Below, piece after piece: positions 32,524-43,022 of a stretch of 64,000 nt of DNA (the stretch's first letter is position 1; every line of letters begins with the position of its first letter). The notes under the pieces are model-generated. The model saw nothing but the letters and a program-made list of their open reading frames with translations, did no database searches and had not been told where the DNA came from. Both the position numbers and the translations under genes were made by a program. Source of the stretch: Inquilinus limosus DSM 16000 (lineage in GTDB: Bacteria; Pseudomonadota; Alphaproteobacteria; DSM-16000; Inquilinaceae); contig NZ_AUHM01000015.1 of the NCBI RefSeq assembly GCF_000423185.1, positions 1 through 64,000 on the forward strand. Reading direction: 5' to 3'.

Positions 32524-33926
32524 CCGGACCGGCGAGCCTCGACCGTCAGCCGCCAGGCCGCCCAGGCGCCGAACAGAGCCAGCGGCAGGGCGGTGACGAA
32601 CACCCACAGCGCCACCGACCGGGCGGTCTCGACCGTGAGGCCGGAGCCGAAGCCGACGAGGTTGGCGGTGGCGCCGGCGATGGCGGCGCCCACCGCCCCG
32701 CCGGTCTGGCGCACGGCGATCAGCGCCGAGCTGCCGATCGCCTTGTCGTCATCGGCCAGGACGCCGATCAGCCGCCGGTTCAAGAGGCTGGAGGAGAAGC
32801 CGAAGCCCGCGCCCATCAGCAGGGCCGCGGCGACGATCCAGGGCAGCGGGGCGTCGCGCATGACGAGGACCAGCAGCACCGCCCCGGCCAGGATGCAGCC
32901 GGCACCGCGGAGCAGCCAGCGCAGCTCTCCGACGCCGGTCGCGCTGGCGACGACGAAGGCGCCGAGGGTCCAAGCCAGGGCCATCCCCGCCACCACATAG
33001 CCGGCCCAGAGCGGCGACAGGCCGTGCAGCGTCTGCAGGATGGCGGGGCCGTAGACGTTCAGGCCCATCGAGGTGGCCATCAGGGCGAAGATCGCGGCGT
33101 AGGCGGTGCCGCAGACCGTGCCCAGGTCTCCCGCCCGGCGCGGCAGCAGCCGCACCCGGGCCCGGGCGTCGATCCGCAGCACCAGCACCAGGACACCCAG
33201 GCCGGCGGCCACCAGCGCCAGGGCGAGGACGGGGTTCGGGCTGACATCCGCCATGGCGATGGCGCCGACGCCGAGCGCCAGACCGCCGATCTGCGGCCAG
33301 GGCACGCCGGGCTGGCCGCCGCTGCGGACCGTGCCCTTCAGCAGCCAGGGCGAGGCCGCGGCGAACAGCAGCGACTGCGCCGTGAACAGCCAGAACACGG
33401 CGCGCCAGTCGCCCGCCTGAGCGAACAGCCCGCCGATCAGCGGCCCCAGGATCGTGGCGATGCCCCAGATGCCGGAGGCCACGGCGAACATCCGGGCCAG
33501 GTGCCGCTCGGGGAAGAGCAGGGCGATCGCGACCATGGAGAAGCCGGCGACCCAGCCGCTGCCGACGCCCTGCAGCACGCGGCCCACCAGGAACAGGCCG
33601 ATGGTCGGGGCGGCGGCGCTGAGCACGCAGCCCAGGGCGAAGGCCAGGCCGGCGATGGCCGAGGCCCAGCGCAGCCCGAACCGTTCCGACAGCCGTCCGG
33701 CGCTGGCGCCGGCCAGGATGGCGCCGACCAGGAAGCCGGCCGTGGCCCAGCTGAAATAGGCGTAGCCGCCGAGATCGGCGCCGACGCTGGGCATGATGGT
33801 GGCGGTGACCAGGGCGTCGGCCGCGTTCAGCCAGATGCCGAGGCAGACCATCGCGAAGCACGGCAGCCGCCCTTCGGCGAGCAGATCCGCCCAGCCGGTC
33901 GCCGGTTCCGCCGGTGCCTGCATCAT
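32520..33926 (-). CDS. MFS transporter
   Basis: 468 residues (two tandem ATG codons at 33926 and 33923). About 14 hydrophobic segments are present with the MFS motif A-like loop LSERFGLRWASA and the motif C-like stretch ASGIWGIATILGPLIGGLFA. The length and 14-span layout place it in the drug:H+ antiporter DHA2 group. Its location next to a siderophore receptor and binding protein suggests siderophore export or uptake across the inner membrane. Classical drug efflux is equally possible on sequence alone. Confidence 0.88.
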   Translation of the reverse strand: MMQAPAEPATGWADLLAEGRLPCFAMVCLGIWLNAADALVTATIMPSVGADLGGYAYFSWATAGFLVGAILAGASAGRLSERFGLRWASAIAGLAFALGCVLSAAAPTIGLFLVGRVLQGVGSGWVAGFSMVAIALLFPERHLARMFAVASGIWGIATILGPLIGGLFAQAGDWRAVFWLFTAQSLLFAAASPWLLKGTVRSGGQPGVPWPQIGGLALGVGAIAMADVSPNPVLALALVAAGLGVLVLVLRIDARARVRLLPRRAGDLGTVCGTAYAAIFALMATSMGLNVYGPAILQTLHGLSPLWAGYVVAGMALAWTLGAFVVASATGVGELRWLLRGAGCILAGAVLLVLVMRDAPLPWIVAAALLMGAGFGFSSSLLNRRLIGVLADDDKAIGSSALIAVRQTGGAVGAAIAGATANLVGFGSGLTVETARSVALWVFVTALPLALFGAWAAWRLTVEARRSG

Positions 33927-34028
33927 GCCGCGCTTCCCCCTTTGCTGCCGGGCTACACCGCCGGCGGCACGATGAGAAGCGTCGAATTGGCAGGACTGCA
34001 GTCAGGGACTGGCGGTCAGCGGCTGCCG

Positions 34029-34478
34029 TCAGCGCCAGCGCGCGGCGGCCTCATCGTCCTCGGCCCGGGCCTCGACCCAGCGTTCGCCCTCCGGCGTCTC
34101 CTCCTTCTTCCAGAAGGGGGCTTGGGTCTTCAGCCAGTCCATCAGGAAGGCGCAGGCCTCGAAGGCGGCGCCGCGATGGGCGGAAGCGACGCCGCAGAAC
34201 ATGATTCGGTCGCCCGGCTCCAGCCGGCCGATGCGGTGGACGATGCGCACCTCCAGGAGGGGCCAGCGGTCGCGGGCCTCGGCCTCGATCTCCGCCAGCT
34301 GCCGCTCGGTCATGCCGGGGTAGTGCTCCAGCGTCATCGCCCGGACGGCGGTGCCGCTCGCGATGTCCCGCACCAGCCCGACGAAGCAGGCGACGCCGCC
34401 GACATCGGTGCGGCCGTCCGACAGTGCGGCGATCTCGGCGCCGGGATCGAAATCGGCCTCCTGCACGCGGACCGTCAT
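34029..34478 (-). CDS. moaE: molybdopterin synthase catalytic subunit
   Basis: 149 residues. Together with MoaD it inserts two sulfurs into precursor Z to form molybdopterin. The signature blocks are present: FVGLVRDIASG, the MTLEHYPGMTERQLAEI core, VRIVHRIGRLEPGDRIMFCG and HRGAAFEACAFLMDWLKTQA. The conserved catalytic Lys in FWKKEETPEG is also present. It starts one base past the moaD stop. The protein ends with a short disordered tail. Confidence 0.95.
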   Translation of the reverse strand: MTVRVQEADFDPGAEIAALSDGRTDVGGVACFVGLVRDIASGTAVRAMTLEHYPGMTERQLAEIEAEARDRWPLLEVRIVHRIGRLEPGDRIMFCGVASAHRGAAFEACAFLMDWLKTQAPFWKKEETPEGERWVEARAEDDEAAARWR

Positions 34479-34479
34479 C

Positions 34480-34731
34480 TCAGCCCCCCGTGACGGGCGG
34501 GAAGATGCCGATCTCGTCTCCCGGCGCCACCGGGTCGGTCGGGCGGGCGAAGCGCTGGTTGACCGCGACCCGGATCACCGCCGGGTTGGCCAGGGCATCG
34601 GCATAGCCGGCGCCGCGGGCGCGCAGCCAGTCGAGCAGCCCGGCGACGTCGCGCACCGTCTCCGGCGGCGACACCGTCTCGGCGGCCGTGCCGATCTTGC
34701 TGCGGACCCAGGCGAAATACAGGAGCTTCAT
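34480..34731 (-). CDS. moaD: molybdopterin synthase sulfur carrier subunit
   Basis: 83 residues with a ubiquitin-like fold (KLLYFAWVRSKIGTAAETVS, then VRDVAGLLDWLRARG). It ends in the functional Gly-Gly tail (FPPVTGG) that carries the thiocarboxylate. It sits directly ahead of moaE in the same transcript. The start at ATG 34731 gives the usual length. Confidence 0.95.
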   Translation of the reverse strand: MKLLYFAWVRSKIGTAAETVSPPETVRDVAGLLDWLRARGAGYADALANPAVIRVAVNQRFARPTDPVAPGDEIGIFPPVTGG

Positions 34732-34783
34732 GCCGGTTCTCAGATCAGGGTTCGCTGAGTGCGGTCCAAGCCAACTTCGGGAC

Positions 34784-34867
34784 CGTCATCGCGAGGAGGG
34801 AAGCGACGTGGCGATCCAGGGGCCGGTGCCGCTGGATGGCCACGCCCCTTCGGGGCTCGCCATGACG
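34784..34867. repeat. dispersed palindromic intergenic repeat, copy 3
   Basis: About 84 bases with outer arms cgtcatcgcgag and ctcgccatgacg and inner arms gtggcgatccag and ctggatggccac around ggggccggtgcc. Nearly identical to the copy at 56352. It lies in the gap between moaD and moeA and is bracketed by a 12-base direct repeat (ctcagatcaggg) at 34739-34750 and 34900-34911. Confidence 0.9.
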
Positions 34868-34900
34868 ATAGTGGGTACAATCCCATCAGCAGACCAACAC

Positions 34901-36157
34901 TCAGATCAGGGCGCTCAACGGGATATAGGCAACCGGATCGCCCGGCGCCACGCCGGTTGCATCCTCCGGCAGCTCGACCAGCCCTTCGGCGCCGGCGAGG
35001 GAGCTCAGCGTGCCGGCGCCGTCGCGGCCGTGGCGGCGGGCGACGAGGGCGCCGGACGGACCGGCCTCCAGCGTCGCCCGGAGGAACTCCCGGCGGCCCG
35101 GCTTCTTGCCGTGGCTGAAGCCGGCCGGAACCGAGAAGCGGCGCAGCGGCACCGGCTCGGCACCGGCCAGATGCAGCAGCAGCGGCCGGGCGACCAGCAG
35201 GAAGGTCACCATCGCCGCGACCGGATTGCCCGGCAGGCCCAGCAACGGCACGCCGCCGATCTGGCCCAGCGCCACCGGCTTGCCCGGCTTGATCGCCAGC
35301 CGCCACTGGTGCAGCCGGCCGCCGGCAGCCTCCAGCGCCGCCTTGACGTGATCCTCCTCGCCGACCGACACGCCGCCCGAGGTGACGACGGCGTCGACCT
35401 CCGCCGCGGCCATCGTCAGCGCCGACCGGACCGTCTCGGCCCGGTCGGATACGATGCCGCGATCCGTCACGCTGCAGCCCAGCCGGCGCAGCAGCGCCAT
35501 CAGCAGGTAGCGGTTGGCGTCGTGGATCTGGCCCTCGGCCACCGGCGTGCCGGGCTCGCGCACCTCGTCGCCGGTCGACAGAACCGCGACCCGCAGGGGC
35601 CGGCGGACGGGCAGGGCGGCGCGGCCCAGCGAGGCGGCCAGGCCGATCTCCGCCGGGCCCAGCCGACGCCCGGCGGCCAGCACCGTGTCGCCCGCCCGGA
35701 TGTCCTCGCCGGCCTGGCGCACATGGGCGCCGCGCCGCAGCCCGGGCGGGACGGTGACGCGGTCGCCCTCGGCCGAGCAGTCCTCCTGCATCACCACCGT
35801 GTCGGGCCCGGCGGGCAGCGGCGCGCCCGTGAAGATGCGGATCGCCTCGCCCCGCCGGCCCGGACGGCCGAGCGGATGGCCGGCGGCGGCGCGGCCGGTC
35901 ACCGGCAGCGTCGTGGGGGCGTCGGGCGACAGGTCGTCGGCATGGACGGCATAGCCGTCGACCGCCGCATTGGTGTGGGGCGGCAGCGGCCGGTCCGCCG
36001 CCAGATCCTCGGCCAGGAACCGGCCCTCGGCCGCGGCCAGCGGAACGGTCTCGATTCCGGTGACCGTGTCCAGCCGGGACCGGAACTCGGCCACCGCTTC
36101 CTCGACCGACAGCAGACGGTCGCCGAGCACGAAGCAGTCGTCGGACAGCCGGGCCAT
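34901..36157 (-). CDS. moeA: molybdopterin molybdenumtransferase
   Basis: 418 residues. MoeA ligates molybdate to adenylylated molybdopterin. Domain order is normal: an N-terminal segment (LLSVEEAVAEFRSRLDTVTG), the PPHTNAAVDGYAVHADDL strand-loop, the VMQEDCSAEGDRVTVPPGLR region, and the MoCF-binding domain with TSGGVSVGEEDHVKAALEAA and GVPLLGLPGNPVAAMVTFLL. The C-terminal beta domain ends IPLSALI. It is separated from mobB by three bases, so the two share a transcript. Confidence 0.95.
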   Translation of the reverse strand: MARLSDDCFVLGDRLLSVEEAVAEFRSRLDTVTGIETVPLAAAEGRFLAEDLAADRPLPPHTNAAVDGYAVHADDLSPDAPTTLPVTGRAAAGHPLGRPGRRGEAIRIFTGAPLPAGPDTVVMQEDCSAEGDRVTVPPGLRRGAHVRQAGEDIRAGDTVLAAGRRLGPAEIGLAASLGRAALPVRRPLRVAVLSTGDEVREPGTPVAEGQIHDANRYLLMALLRRLGCSVTDRGIVSDRAETVRSALTMAAAEVDAVVTSGGVSVGEEDHVKAALEAAGGRLHQWRLAIKPGKPVALGQIGGVPLLGLPGNPVAAMVTFLLVARPLLLHLAGAEPVPLRRFSVPAGFSHGKKPGRREFLRATLEAGPSGALVARRHGRDGAGTLSSLAGAEGLVELPEDATGVAPGDPVAYIPLSALI

Positions 36158-36160
36158 GCT

Positions 36161-36673
36161 TCAGCCGGCCTTGCGGACGAAATCGACGACGAAATCGGCG
36201 ATCGCCTCGACGTCGTCGACATCCAGGCGCAGGCGGCTCGATCCGACGACCCCATCGGCGACCAGACCGTCGCTGGCCACCGCGATGATATCGGGATCCT
36301 CGGGGTAAAGCGGCGGTTTGCCGGTCTCGGCCCGCCACACCTCCAGCTTCGGATACCGCTCGCGCTTGAAGCCCTCGACCAGGACCAGATCGACCGGCTC
36401 CAGCTTCGCCAGCAGCGCCTCCAGCGGCGGCTCCGCGGCGCCGCGATGCTCGTGCATCAGCGCCCAGCGCCGGCTGGACGACACCAGAACCTCGGTGGCG
36501 CCGGCCTCGCGGTGCCGCCAGCTGTCCTTGCCGGGCTGGTCGACGTCGAACTCGTGATGGGCGTGCTTGACGGTGGAGACGGTCAGGCCGCGGGCGATCA
36601 GCACGGGAATCAGCTTCGCCAGCAGCGTGGTCTTGCCGCTGCCGCTCCAGCCGGCGATGCCGAGGACGCGCAT
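36161..36673 (-). CDS. mobB: molybdopterin-guanine dinucleotide biosynthesis GTPase
   Basis: 170 residues. The P-loop GWSGSGKTTLLAKLIPVLIA starts near residue 8; the VKHAHHEFDVDQPGKDSWRH motif and the LDLVLVEGFKRERYPKLEVW strand are typical of MobB. MobB binds GTP and helps attach GMP to molybdopterin. Its presence implies enzymes that need the bis-MGD form of the cofactor somewhere in the genome. Short spacing to moeA indicates co-transcription. Confidence 0.95.
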   Translation of the reverse strand: MRVLGIAGWSGSGKTTLLAKLIPVLIARGLTVSTVKHAHHEFDVDQPGKDSWRHREAGATEVLVSSSRRWALMHEHRGAAEPPLEALLAKLEPVDLVLVEGFKRERYPKLEVWRAETGKPPLYPEDPDIIAVASDGLVADGVVGSSRLRLDVDDVEAIADFVVDFVRKAG

Positions 36674-36679
36674 GGGGGC

Positions 36680-37288
36680 CTAGCCGAAGGTCCCGGCGGC
36701 CTTGGCCGGCGGGCTGTCCTCGGTGATCGCCTGGCGCACGCCCTCGCGCAGATAGCTCCAGCCGGTCACCAGGGTCAGCACCGCGGCGATCCAGATCCCG
36801 GCGACGCCGATCTCGGTCACCGGCACCTGGCCGCCGAAGGCGCGGGTGCCGGCGTCGCCGACGATCAGGAATCCGATCGCCAGCATCTGGATGGCGGTCT
36901 TCCATTTGGCCAGCGCCGTGACAGGCAGGCCGCGCGCGTTCATCCCGGCCAGGAACTCGCGCAGGCCGGAGATCAGGACCTCGCGCAGCAGGATGACGAC
37001 CGCCGGGATCACCGACCAGCCCTGCAGCCGGTCGAAGGCGGCCAGCATGAACAGGACGGCGGTGACCAGCATCTTGTCGGCGATCGGGTCGAGCAAGCGG
37101 CCGATCAGCGAGGTCTCGTTCCAGGCGCGGGCCAGCTTGCCGTCGAAATAGTCGGTGATGGCGGCGGCGGCGTAGATCACCAGGCAGGTCCAGGCGGCCC
37201 AGGCGTCCGGCACGTAGAACAGCGCGATCAGCACCGGAATCGCGGCGATGCGCGAATAGGTCAGGATATTCGGAAGGCTGGTGACCAT
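36680..37288 (-). CDS. pgsA: CDP-diacylglycerol-glycerol-3-phosphate phosphatidyltransferase
   Basis: 202 residues, inner-membrane. The catalytic CDP-alcohol phosphotransferase motif D-G-x2-A-R-x8-G-x3-D-x3-D is visible as DGKLARAWNE followed by GRLLDPIADK. Five to six hydrophobic spans surround it. It makes phosphatidylglycerol phosphate, the precursor of phosphatidylglycerol and cardiolipin. It lies six bases upstream of mobB, forming a uvrC-pgsA-mob run seen in many alphaproteobacteria. Confidence 0.95.
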   Translation of the reverse strand: MVTSLPNILTYSRIAAIPVLIALFYVPDAWAAWTCLVIYAAAAITDYFDGKLARAWNETSLIGRLLDPIADKMLVTAVLFMLAAFDRLQGWSVIPAVVILLREVLISGLREFLAGMNARGLPVTALAKWKTAIQMLAIGFLIVGDAGTRAFGGQVPVTEIGVAGIWIAAVLTLVTGWSYLREGVRQAITEDSPPAKAAGTFG

Positions 37289-37364
37289 GGCGACGGCACT
37301 GTCTTCTGGGGTTCCCGAACGCTAGCACATGGCGCTGCAGAGCCTGACCCGGAAATTCGTCCTG

Positions 37365-39296
37365 TCAGGCGTCGGGGTGGAAATGCCGGTAGATCATTCC
37401 GGCCACCGCCTTGCTGATGCCGTCCACCGCCTCGAGGTCCTGCAGGCTGGCGCGGCTGACCTCGCGGGCCGAGCCGAAATGCAGCAGCAGCGCCTTCTTG
37501 CGCCGTGGGCCGATACCCGGGATCTCGTCGATCGGCGAACGGGCGATGTCGCCGGCGCGGCGGGTGCGCTGGCCGCCGATGACGAAGCGGTGCGCCTCGT
37601 CGCGCAGCCGCTGCAGGAAGTAGAGCACCGGGTCCTTCGGCTCCAGGCCAAAGGGCGGCCGGTGCGGCATGAAGAAGCGCTCCCGGCCGGCGTCGCGGTC
37701 CGGCCCCTTGGCGATCGAGACCAGGCCGATCTCCGTCAGGCCGAGCTCGGCGAACACCTCGCAGGCGACGTTCAGCTGGCCTTGGCCGCCGTCGATCAGC
37801 ACCAGGTCGGGCCAGCCCTCCTGCTCGCGGTCCGGGTCCTCCTTCAGCGCCCGGGCGAAGCGGCGGGTCAGCACCTCGCGCATCATCGCGTAGTCGTCGC
37901 CGGGCGTGACCGCGCCCTTGATGTTGAACTTGCGGTAGGCGGATTTGATGAAGCCGTCCGGCCCGGCGACGATCATGGCGCCGAGCGCGTTGGTGCCGCC
38001 GAGATGGCTGTTGTCGTAGACCTCGATCCGGCGCGGCGGCGCGTCCAGGCCGAACACCCGGGCCACGCCCTCCAGCAGCACCGCCTGGGTCGCGCTCTCG
38101 GCCATGCGGCGGCCCAGCGCCTCGCGGGCGTTGTTCAGCGCATGCTCGATCAGCCGCCGCTTGTCGCCGCGCTTCGGCACCGCGATCTCGACCCTGCGGT
38201 CGGCCTTCAGGCTCAGCGCCTCGGCCAGCAGCTCGCCCTCGGCCACCTCATGGCTCAGCAGCACCAGCGGCGGCGGCGGGTTGGTGTCGTAGAACTGGCC
38301 CAGGAAGGCGGCCAGGATCTCGGGCGGCTCCGCCGACTTGTCGTGGCTCGGGAAATATGCCCGGGTGCCGTAGTTGCGGCCGCCGCGGAAGAAGTAGACC
38401 TGGACGCAGCTGTGGCCGCCGGCCTCGTGGATCGCCAGCGCGTCGGCGTCGCCGATGCCCTCGACATTGATGTCCTGATGCGACTGGACATTGGTCAGGG
38501 CCCGGATGCGGTCGCGCCAGCGCGCCGCCTGCTCGAAGTCCAGCCGCTCGCTGGCCGCCATCATCTGCTCGGCGAAGCGCGCCTGCACGCCCTGGCTGCG
38601 GCCGCTCAGGAAATCCACCGCGCTCGCCACCTGCTCGGCGTATTGCGCCTCGCCGACATAGCCGACACAGGGCGCGGTGCAGCGCTTGATCTGGTACTGC
38701 AGGCAGGGCCGGCTGCGGGTGGAGAACACGGAATCCGAGCAGTTGCGCAGCAGGAAGGCGCGCTGCAGGGCGGTGATGGTGCGGTTGACCGACCCGGCCG
38801 AGGCGAAGGGGCCGAAGAACTGGCCGCTGGACCCAGTGGCGCCGCGGTGCTTGGCGATGCGCGGGAAGGGGTGGTCGCCCGAGATCATGATGTGCGGGAA
38901 GGTCTTGTCGTCCCGCATCACCACGTTGTAGCGGGGCTTCAGCCGCTTGATCAGATTGGCTTCCAGCAGCAGCGCCTCGACCTCGGACCGGGTCACCACG
39001 AATTCCATGGCGGCCGTGTCGGCGATCATGCGCAGGAGGCGCGCCGGCTGCTTGCCGGTCTGGGTGTAGGCGAAGACCCGCTTCTTCAGGTTGCGGGCCT
39101 TGCCGACATAGAGCGCGTTCCCGGCCTCGTCGAGCATCCGGTAGACGCCGGGGGAGCTCGGCAGCGTGCGCAGATGCGCCTGGATCACGGCCACGCCGTC
39201 GGCGATGCTGTGCGCCCGCGCCTTCGCACGGCCCGTGGGCTTCGGGCGCTCGGGCGGCGGGCTGTCCGGCGGGTTATCGGTCAGGGTGTCGCTCAT
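37365..39296 (-). CDS. uvrC: excinuclease ABC subunit C
   Basis: 643 residues from ATG 39296; the frame extends to 39443 but the added residues are not family-like. The N-terminal GIY-YIG nuclease ([20 protein letters not shown]) makes the 3' incision. It is followed by the UVR motif region ([20 protein letters not shown]), the RNase H-like 5' nuclease domain ([34 protein letters not shown]) and the C-terminal tandem helix-hairpin-helix ([20 protein letters not shown]). All catalytic regions look intact. Confidence 0.96.
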   Translation of the reverse strand: MSDTLTDNPPDSPPPERPKPTGRAKARAHSIADGVAVIQAHLRTLPSSPGVYRMLDEAGNALYVGKARNLKKRVFAYTQTGKQPARLLRMIADTAAMEFVVTRSEVEALLLEANLIKRLKPRYNVVMRDDKTFPHIMISGDHPFPRIAKHRGATGSSGQFFGPFASAGSVNRTITALQRAFLLRNCSDSVFSTRSRPCLQYQIKRCTAPCVGYVGEAQYAEQVASAVDFLSGRSQGVQARFAEQMMAASERLDFEQAARWRDRIRALTNVQSHQDINVEGIGDADALAIHEAGGHSCVQVYFFRGGRNYGTRAYFPSHDKSAEPPEILAAFLGQFYDTNPPPPLVLLSHEVAEGELLAEALSLKADRRVEIAVPKRGDKRRLIEHALNNAREALGRRMAESATQAVLLEGVARVFGLDAPPRRIEVYDNSHLGGTNALGAMIVAGPDGFIKSAYRKFNIKGAVTPGDDYAMMREVLTRRFARALKEDPDREQEGWPDLVLIDGGQGQLNVACEVFAELGLTEIGLVSIAKGPDRDAGRERFFMPHRPPFGLEPKDPVLYFLQRLRDEAHRFVIGGQRTRRAGDIARSPIDEIPGIGPRRKKALLLHFGSAREVSRASLQDLEAVDGISKAVAGMIYRHFHPDA

Positions 39297-39793
39297 GCCG
39301 GCAATGTCGGCCGGTCCGGGCGCGGCTTCAAGACCGGATCGTGAACGCCCGAGCGAGTCGGCAAGGCGGGGCGATGACGCTTCGGTGATATCCACCGAAT
39401 CTGTGGATAAGTTTGTGGGAAAGCGGCTGCGAACGATCCGCAACCGAGGCGCCGCCTAAGTGTCATCGTTGTTGCCCAAAAAATGGGCAAAAACGCCAAC
39501 TCTTTGAAATGGCGTGGTAAATTCCAAGTCAAGCTGAAACAGAAGCATCACACACTATGTTGCAGCTCGAAAATTGCGGGCCTCTCCGATTCGGATTTCG
39601 CCTGTGCACAACTCCCGGTCGTGGCGGGCCGCCGAGGCCAGGAAATCCAAGGCCATAGCCGCTATCGCAGAGCGGCCGCCCTGCGTCCACCGGGCGCAAG
39701 GTGGCGCATCTGCGGGTTGTCGCTTCGAGGCGTCCGGGTCAAGAGGGGATTGGTCGAAAATTCGAGATAATTTCGGAGCGATGCCGCAATCGC
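39297..39793. other. uvrC upstream intergenic region
   Basis: About 500 bases with no convincing gene. A perfect palindrome TTGCCCA-AAAAA-TGGGCAA lies at 39472-39490, about 180 bases before the uvrC start. It lacks a trailing T-run on either strand, so it looks more like an operator than a terminator. The rest shows weak open frames of no recognisable content. I found no GTTC-N7-GTTC LexA site here, unlike upstream of uvrB. Confidence 0.5.
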
Positions 39794-40594
39794 CTATTCC
39801 ATCGGTACGATGCCGCGGCTGGGCTGGGCCCAGCCGAGATGCTCGCCGCCGTCCAGCGCGATCATCTGGCCGGTCATTGCCGGCGCCGACAGGATGAAGC
39901 GGATGGCGTCGCAGATCTCCTGCGGGGTGGTCGGCCGGCGCAGTGGCACGGCGTCCCACTGCCGGGCGAAATGCTCCTCGCTTTGCCGGTCGCTCTTCAG
40001 CGTCGGGCCGGGGCCGATGCCGTTGACCCGGATCTGCGGCGCCAGCGCCTGGGCCAGGGTGCGGGTCAGGGTCCACAGCCCGATCTTGGCGACGGTGTAG
40101 GACAGGAAATAGGGGGTCGGGTTCCATACCCGCTGGTCGAGCATGTTGATGACGTTGCCCGGCCAGTCCGCCGGCAGCTGCCGCGCCAGCGCTTGGGTCA
40201 GCACCAGCGGGGCGCGCAGATTGGTCTCGACATGCTCGTCCCAGCTGGCGCGCGTCGCCGTCACCACCGTGTCCATTCGGAAAGCCGAGGCGTTGTTAAC
40301 CAGCAGGGACACGGGCCCGAGGGCGGCCGCAGCCTGCGGGATCACCGTCTCGACCTGGGCCTCGTCCGCCAGGTCGGCCTGGATCGCCACCCCCTGCGCC
40401 CCGGCCGTCTCGATGTCCTTGACCGTCTGCGTCGCCTCTTCGGCCGAGCGGTTGTAGGTGATGGCGACGCGCCAGCCGTGGCCGGCGAGGTCGAGCGCGA
40501 TCGCCCGGCCGATCCGCTTGGCGGCGCCGGTGACGACGGCGACACGCGGCATGGCCCGGCCGGTCGGGGGCAGGGGGCGTTCGGCAGGCGTCAT
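39794..40594 (-). CDS. short-chain dehydrogenase/reductase (FolM/pteridine-reductase-like)
   Basis: 266 residues from ATG 40594. NAD(P)-binding TGAAKRIGRAIALDLAGHG, the NNAS core (LLVNNASAFR), the catalytic Tyr-Lys pair (SYTVAK) and a conserved VNGIGPGPTLK tail define a classical SDR. The basic residue after the glycine loop (ITYNRSAEEA) favours NADPH. The overall pattern is closest to dihydropteridine/dihydromonapterin reductases. The gene begins five bases downstream of uvrB, so it is co-transcribed with a repair gene by position rather than by function. Confidence 0.88.
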   Translation of the reverse strand: MTPAERPLPPTGRAMPRVAVVTGAAKRIGRAIALDLAGHGWRVAITYNRSAEEATQTVKDIETAGAQGVAIQADLADEAQVETVIPQAAAALGPVSLLVNNASAFRMDTVVTATRASWDEHVETNLRAPLVLTQALARQLPADWPGNVINMLDQRVWNPTPYFLSYTVAKIGLWTLTRTLAQALAPQIRVNGIGPGPTLKSDRQSEEHFARQWDAVPLRRPTTPQEICDAIRFILSAPAMTGQMIALDGGEHLGWAQPSRGIVPME

Positions 40595-40598
40595 CGGC

Positions 40599-42821
<2,223 letters not shown>

Positions 42822-42901
42822 GTCGACACTATCGGTCCGGCAAGGGCTGAGGGGAAGGGCCGCCGGCGAAGCGGAACACAGAAGGGTTGAGGTAGTGATA
42901 G

Positions 42902-42916
42902 GAACATAGAGGGAAC
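42902..42916 (-). promoter_or_regulatory. LexA (SOS) box upstream of uvrB
   Basis: On the minus strand the sequence is GTTC-CCTCTAT-GTTC, an exact match to the alphaproteobacterial LexA consensus GTTC-N7-GTTC. TTGACG (minus strand, 42921-42926) immediately before it is a plausible -35, so the box overlaps the promoter core. It is 81 bases from the uvrB start. Confidence 0.8.
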
Positions 42917-43000
42917 AAGACGTCAAGCGGCAGCGCCAGCCTTGCGCGCCGTGCGCTTGACAGCCCCCGGCGGCGGCTCGTATCCAGGCAGTAATTTACT

Positions 43001-43015
43001 TAACCGAACGGTTTA
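43001..43015. promoter_or_regulatory. TetR-type operator directly before the MFS gene
   Basis: AACCG-AA-CGGTT (43002-43013) is a perfect inverted repeat inside taaccgaacggttta and ends ten bases before the MFS start codon. Palindromes of this form are typical of TetR/AcrR repressors. No TetR gene is adjacent; the only one in the window (11126) is 32 kb away. Confidence 0.6.
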
Positions 43016-43022
43016 TTCAACC

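Noticed and set aside
39483-39770. A 95-codon plus-strand frame upstream of uvrC
   Set aside because: No ribosome site, no recognisable domain, and composition shifts along the frame; treated as non-coding.
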